A stretch of DNA of 10,292 nt, from contig JAJYHP010000043.1 of NCBI GenBank assembly GCA_021784715.1, forward strand, positions 1-10,292, written 5' to 3'. Positions within the stretch are counted from its first letter, which is position 1; every line of letters begins with the position of its first letter. Below the pieces are notes generated by a model, which saw only the letters and a list, made by a program, of their open reading frames with translations, made no database searches and had not been told where the DNA came from. The position numbers and the translations under genes were made by a program. The stretch is from a bacterium. Lineage in GTDB: Bacteria > Eremiobacterota > Eremiobacteria > Baltobacterales > Baltobacteraceae. Shown one piece after another: positions 7,400 to 10,292 of this stretch.

Positions 7400-8638
7400 T
7401 CACTCCTCGACGACGACGCTCGAGGAGTCTCCCTGCTCTACGGTCACGTCGCCGCCGCCGAGCGCCCGCGCGGCCTCCCATCCCGCCGCGGCATCGCCCG
7501 CAGGATAGAGGACGCGCTGCGCTCCATTCGCGGCGCCCGCTCGCGCCACGAGGAAGCCGAGATGTTCGAAGTGCAGCGCCATGTGCGCGCTTCCATAGAG
7601 CGTGACGCGCACGCTATCGTGCGGCGGAAAATCGATACCGAGGCTTGGAGGTTGCGCTCCGAACGGCGCTAGACGGCGAGCGATCTCCGCCGGATCGAGC
7701 ACGTCGTAATCGGCGCCGTCGAGATAGCCCTCGGCATTGATGCCCGGAACGCTCGCCGGTGCGAGCGTCATCGAATCGTCGATCGACCCGAGCGGAACCT
7801 GGTAGACCGGTGCGCCGGCCATCGCGATGCCGATACGAATGAGGCGCGACTGGGGAAGATCGGTGGCGATATCGCCGTGCATTTTTTTAACAAAGGTGGG
7901 AACCAGCGTCGCCGCGCGTGCCGGGTCGAGCAACGTATTGCGTAGTATTCCCAGCACTTGAACCTCGGCTTGCATGCGTTGGAAATCGTTTGTGCGATAG
8001 GAGTTGCCGGCGATGTTTTGCCGCACGCGCACGAAGGCGAGCGCTTCTTTCCCATTCATGTGTTGCAAACCGGGCTGAAAATTCGCTCCGCTGTGACGCG
8101 GATCGTAAATGCGTTTCTTGACGTCGACGGTGATGCCGCCGACGAGATCGATCGCGCGTTCGAAACCCGCGAAATTCGCCGCGATGTAGCCGTCGACGGG
8201 CAAACCGGTGAGTTGCGCGACGGCCTTCGCGAGCTCTTGCGGCCCTTTCGGTGGGCTCTCCTGATCGCCCATAAAGAACAACGTTTTTATTTTCGGTACC
8301 GGATCGTTCCAGCCGGGTTGCGCGAAGAGCGTATCTCGCGGAATGGTGATCGCATAGATGCGGTGCGCCGCGGGGTCGATCCGTGCGAGAAGAATGACGT
8401 CGGCTTGCCCCGCCGCGGTGCCGAGGCCGAGCGGATCGTTCGCGACCACGCCGCGTGCGTTGTTGGCGATGACGAGAATGTCGATCGGCTGCGTCCCCAG
8501 CGTCAGGCGTGCGGCGACGCCGCCGGCGAGGCGACGAGCGCCTTGCGAGAAAAAGATCGCGAAGCCGCCGATGAGGGCGAGCAATGCGCAGGCGATGAGA
8601 ATGCGCGCCGTATTCGGGCGCACGCGTTGTCGTTTCAT
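7400..8638 (-). CDS. LytR-CpsA-Psr (LCP) family protein with LytR_C domain
   Basis: A 412-residue membrane-anchored envelope protein. A short basic cytoplasmic stretch precedes one transmembrane segment (about 12-31). The LCP catalytic domain (about 50-235) comes next and a LytR_C domain (about 342-411) ends the protein. LCP motifs are visible: IPRD (99-102), a Lys-containing segment KIKTLFFMGD (116-125), LVGGITVDV (165-173), and the Arg/Asp cluster RVR (204-206), D218 and R221-M-Q. LCP enzymes transfer lipid-linked glycopolymers such as teichoic acid, arabinogalactan or capsule to peptidoglycan. Here the usual R-T-D-x-h-M-L strand reads Q-A-D-V-I-L-L, so the Arg is absent while the Asp is kept. 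I start at ATG 8638, which places the transmembrane helix near the N-terminus; a TTG at 8689 would add 17 residues and overlap the upstream gene by 8 bases. The 43-base gap to the membrane-protein gene suggests an operon. Confidence 0.88.
   Translation of the reverse strand: MKRQRVRPNTARILIACALLALIGGFAIFFSQGARRLAGGVAARLTLGTQPIDILVIANNARGVVANDPLGLGTAAGQADVILLARIDPAAHRIYAITIPRDTLFAQPGWNDPVPKIKTLFFMGDQESPPKGPQELAKAVAQLTGLPVDGYIAANFAGFERAIDLVGGITVDVKKRIYDPRHSGANFQPGLQHMNGKEALAFVRVRQNIAGNSYRTNDFQRMQAEVQVLGILRNTLLDPARAATLVPTFVKKMHGDIATDLPQSRLIRIGIAMAGAPVYQVPLGSIDDSMTLAPASVPGINAEGYLDGADYDVLDPAEIARRLAPFGAQPPSLGIDFPPHDSVRVTLYGSAHMALHFEHLGFLVARAGAANGAQRVLYPAGDAAAGWEAARALGGGDVTVEQGDSSSVVVEE
7402..7428. 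terminator. Hairpin between convergent genes, possible bidirectional terminator
   Basis: A perfect 9-bp inverted repeat, ACTCCTCGA (7402-7410) and TCGAGGAGT (7420-7428), with a 9-base loop. It lies seven bases after the stop of the plus-strand secreted-protein gene and covers the last codons of the minus-strand LCP gene, exactly where two convergent transcripts would end. No T-run follows on either strand, so it is not a classical intrinsic terminator. The pairing is seen directly; the function is inference. Part of the repeat may simply come from the codons of the acidic C-terminus (VVVEE). Confidence 0.3.
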
Positions 8639-8681
8639 GGGCGAGAAAATACTCCGAAGGGCGGCGTGCGATTGAGGGAGG

Positions 8682-9368
8682 TTACGCAATCACCGATATC
8701 GGAGGGGCGCGCTCGCCGGTAGAACCAAAAACGACGTCGGGTAGGGCGGCGAGGGTTGCGACGAAGCGACGACGGATGCCGCTCGCGCGGGGAATCGCGT
8801 GCTCGTGACGGAGGCGCACCGCCGCAGCAAGCGCGGGTGCGCGGCGTGCGAACTCGCGCAAGGCCGTTGCGACGAGGAAAGCGATCCCCGTTGCAAAGAG
8901 CGCGTGAACGGCGAGCGCGAGAGGAACCGGCGCGCCGAGCCAGAGCGCCCCACCGAGAAACCTTCCGAGAACGACGCGTTGCTCGACGCTCTCGATAACG
9001 AAGAGCAACGCGAGTTGGAGGATAAAAATGTGCGGCAAGAGCGCCGCGAGCGGCCGCCGGAGCGGCCCGTCGAGCCGCCGGTGGGCGCAGGCACGCCGAA
9101 AGATCCAGAGCAGTTGAGCGATGAGGAAGAGTGCGCCGGAAAGGAGCGTCGGCAAGACGTCGGCCATGCTGCGATCGGTGAAACGACCGGCCCCAAACCA
9201 GCCGGCGTTCGAAGCGAATTCGAGGCACGGATCGGCGAGTGCGGCAGCGAGCACCGCAACGGTCAGGCAGAAGGCACGTTCCTGCCGCGAGGCGCGGGAG
9301 GGAGCGAAGCTGGGCACTCCCGGGCGCTTCGACGGGGAGGGGAGAAATCCGGCGTTGACATCGAACAT
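8682..9368 (-). CDS. Multi-pass membrane protein of unknown function
   Basis: I do not recognise this 228-residue protein. It has about four hydrophobic segments (roughly 32-48, 70-90, 108-127 and 143-170) separated by short Arg-rich loops (for example 91-105). A basic C-terminal tail starts near 171, so it is likely an inner-membrane protein with a cytoplasmic C-terminus. There are no catalytic motifs that I can name. It lies immediately upstream of the LCP gene on the same strand, so a role in the envelope is plausible by context only. The ATG start (9366-9368) falls inside the LexA-type box of the divergent gene and has no ribosome binding site at normal distance (GGAGG lies 17 bases upstream). 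A later start at GTG 9317 (211 residues) would keep all the hydrophobic segments and is a realistic alternative. Reading frame and composition match coding DNA, but the start is uncertain. Confidence 0.6.
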   Translation of the reverse strand: MFDVNAGFLPSPSKRPGVPSFAPSRASRQERAFCLTVAVLAAALADPCLEFASNAGWFGAGRFTDRSMADVLPTLLSGALFLIAQLLWIFRRACAHRRLDGPLRRPLAALLPHIFILQLALLFVIESVEQRVVLGRFLGGALWLGAPVPLALAVHALFATGIAFLVATALREFARRAPALAAAVRLRHEHAIPRASGIRRRFVATLAALPDVVFGSTGERAPPISVIA

Positions 9369-9383
9369 ACGTTCGATTACGAT
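9355..9383 (+). promoter_or_regulatory. Sigma70-type promoter of the imuA-like gene
   Basis: A perfect -35 box, TTGACA (9355-9360), is followed after exactly 17 bases by TACGAT (9378-9383), a 4-of-6 match to the -10 consensus. Transcription would start near 9389-9391, right at or one or two bases before the ATG at 9392. The bases just before that ATG (GCCTCCC) contain no ribosome binding site, so the mRNA is probably leaderless or nearly so. The LexA-type box fills most of the spacer, so a bound repressor would block RNA polymerase. Confidence 0.72.
9362..9375. promoter_or_regulatory. LexA (SOS) box of the Bacillus/DinR type
   Basis: CGAACATACGTTCG matches the Gram-positive LexA consensus CGAACRNRYGTTCG at every defined position and has perfect 5-bp inverted arms. 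It lies between the -35 and -10 boxes of the plus-strand promoter, the expected place for a repressor operator. The downstream genes (ImuA-like, then a Y-family polymerase-like gene) are typical SOS targets, which gives independent support. The box also covers the annotated ATG of the divergent membrane-protein gene, so LexA might affect both directions. Confidence 0.85.
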
Positions 9384-9391
9384 AGCCTCCC

Positions 9392-10144
9392 ATGTTGCCC
9401 GTCCCCGATCCCCTCGCGAACCGGCGCGCGGCGTTTCATTCCCTCAAGGAGCGTCTCGTCGCCTTGCAGCGCCCCGCTCCGACGCAGGAGCGGCGGCTGC
9501 CCTGCGAACTCCCCGCGCTCGATCTTGCGCTGGGCGGAGGGCTCCCCGCCGGGCTCGTGACGCTCGAAGGCCCCGCAAGCTCGGGGCGAGGAGCGATCGC
9601 CTTTCGGGCGCTCGCCGTGGCGAGCCGGAGTGCGTTCGTCGCGCTCCTCGACGACGGTTCGTGCTACCCGCCCGCGCTCGTTGAAGCCGGCGTGCTGTTG
9701 GAGCGCCTGTTGATCGTACCGGTGCGTGAGGGACGGCTGCTCGCCCGCGCGCTCGATACGCTCCTGCGTTCGCGCCTCTGCCGCGTCGTCGTCGTGCGAG
9801 CGCGCACCTGGAGTGCGGCGATCTGGGGGCGTTTCTCGCAACTCGCGCGCGAGACCGGCAGTACGCTTCTGGCACTGCTCGACGATGGGCTACATGCCCC
9901 CGCAGGGCTTCCGGCGTTGCGCTTGCGCTGTCGCAGCGAGCGGCTCGTTCTGTGCGGGCGCGGAAGCGTCGGCGGCGCATTCCTCGGCTACACCTTCTCC
10001 GTCGAACCGTTCGCGCGCGCGCTTCGCTCGCAGGCACCGCTCGTATTGCGAGCGTCGCGCACGAACGAAGATCTGCCGCTGCACGAACGGGCGACGCGCT
10101 CCCTCTCCGCGCCGCAACGAGCGGCACGGAGATGCGCCGTCTAG
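9392..10144 (+). CDS. ImuA-like RecA-superfamily protein of an SOS mutagenesis cassette
   Basis: A 250-residue protein with a RecA-type core. LDLALGGGLPAGLVTLEGPA (43-62) matches the 'LD..LGGGlP.G.l.EI.G' entry of RecA/ImuA proteins. The Walker A position follows as G60-PASSG-R66-G, with Arg instead of the catalytic Lys and no following Thr/Ser. A hydrophobic strand with acidic residues (AFVALLDDGS, 81-90) matches the RecA segment after the first helix. VVVVRARTW (132-140) and LLALLDDG (159-166) give further core strands. The altered P-loop suggests weak or no ATP hydrolysis, which suits an accessory protein rather than a recombinase. In known ImuA-ImuB-DnaE2 mutasomes, ImuA-type proteins assist SOS-induced translesion synthesis. 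An SOS box and promoter directly upstream and a Y-polymerase-like gene 15 bases downstream support this role. Sequence identity to named ImuA proteins seems low, so the family call rests partly on context. Confidence 0.7.
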   Translation: MLPVPDPLANRRAAFHSLKERLVALQRPAPTQERRLPCELPALDLALGGGLPAGLVTLEGPASSGRGAIAFRALAVASRSAFVALLDDGSCYPPALVEAGVLLERLLIVPVREGRLLARALDTLLRSRLCRVVVVRARTWSAAIWGRFSQLARETGSTLLALLDDGLHAPAGLPALRLRCRSERLVLCGRGSVGGAFLGYTFSVEPFARALRSQAPLVLRASRTNEDLPLHERATRSLSAPQRAARRCAV

Positions 10145-10159
10145 CGCGCGGGGTAGGGG

Positions 10160-10292
10160 ATGTTCCTCTGCGCGATCGTCGAGGGCGAAGATCTGCAACG
10201 TCGTTGGGAAGCGTTGCTCGACGCCCTCGATGCAGTCACGCCGACGGTCGAAGATGCCGGTCTCGGCGCTGCGTATCTGGATATGCACGGCA
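10160..10292 (+). CDS. Y-family polymerase-like protein, ImuB type (partial, runs off the window)
   Basis: Only the first 44 codons are present, starting MFLCAIVEGEDLQRRWEALL; the segment TPTVEDAGLGAAYLDMHG then matches the palm-domain stretch of Y-family polymerases (typically 'SPxVExxSIDEAYLDxTG'). The two catalytic acids of the S-I-D-E-A-Y-L-D motif are replaced by Gly and Ala (G-L-G-A-A-Y-L-D). That is expected of ImuB, a non-catalytic Y-family relative that bridges the beta clamp, ImuA and DnaE2. The match begins where the palm resumes after the fingers, so the usual N-terminal 80 or so residues seem to be missing. An in-frame TAG at 10154-10156 rules out an upstream extension in this frame. 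GGGG at 10150-10153, six bases before the ATG, is a plausible ribosome binding site. The gene follows the imuA-like stop by 15 bases, so they are probably one operon. Confidence 0.68.
   Translation, partial: MFLCAIVEGEDLQRRWEALLDALDAVTPTVEDAGLGAAYLDMHG

Noticed and set aside
8639..8689. TTG start that would extend the LCP protein by 17 residues
   Set aside because: The ATG at 8638 places the transmembrane helix at the normal distance from the N-terminus, while the TTG overlaps the previous gene. Not excluded, but less likely.
7958..8722. A 254-codon open frame on the plus strand opposite the LCP gene
   Set aside because: The minus strand has recognisable LCP and LytR_C domains; the plus-strand product is charged low-complexity sequence with no motif.
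8799..9560. Plus-strand open frames opposite the membrane-protein gene, reaching into the imuA-like gene
   Set aside because: The products are very Arg/Glu-rich with no hydrophobic core or motif. The minus-strand reading has clean membrane segments, and the plus-strand frame runs through the SOS promoter.

Overview
The window is a dense, GC-rich bacterial chromosome segment in three blocks. Bases 1-6439 form a plus-strand flagellar and chemotaxis operon: the 3' end of flhB, then flhA, a PilZ-domain gene, cheY, cheC, cheA and cheW. Spacing is tight: two junctions have TAA directly followed by ATG, and cheY/cheC probably overlap by 4 bases. The set joins flagellar export (FlhB/FlhA), a likely cyclic-di-GMP input (PilZ) and the chemotaxis relay: the CheA kinase with its CheW coupler, the CheY regulator and the CheC phosphatase. 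No receptor, cheR, cheB or cheD gene lies in this window.

Bases 6499-7395 encode an unrecognised secreted protein that follows cheW on the same strand. Convergent to it, on the minus strand, is a pair: an unrecognised multi-pass membrane protein (upstream) and a LytR-CpsA-Psr (LCP) cell-envelope protein with a LytR_C tail (downstream).

From 9355 to the end lies what looks like the start of an SOS mutagenesis cassette. A promoter (TTGACA, 17 bp, TACGAT) has a perfect Bacillus-type LexA box, CGAACATACGTTCG, in its spacer. It drives an ImuA/RecA-like gene with virtually no leader. After that comes the start of a Y-family polymerase-like gene (imuB-like) that runs off the window. That gene appears to start inside the polymerase fold and lacks the usual catalytic Asp-Glu pair, which fits a non-catalytic ImuB-type adaptor. 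A dnaE2-type gene would be the expected next neighbour.

The organism is probably a motile, high-GC bacterium of the Terrabacteria side of the tree. The Bacillus-type SOS box, CheC, and an LCP protein with LytR_C all point that way. A deep lineage such as Eremiobacterota (WPS-2)/Vulcanimicrobiota would fit, but this is an impression from gene style and has not been tested. No rRNA, tRNA, CRISPR array, insertion sequence or long repeat was seen.
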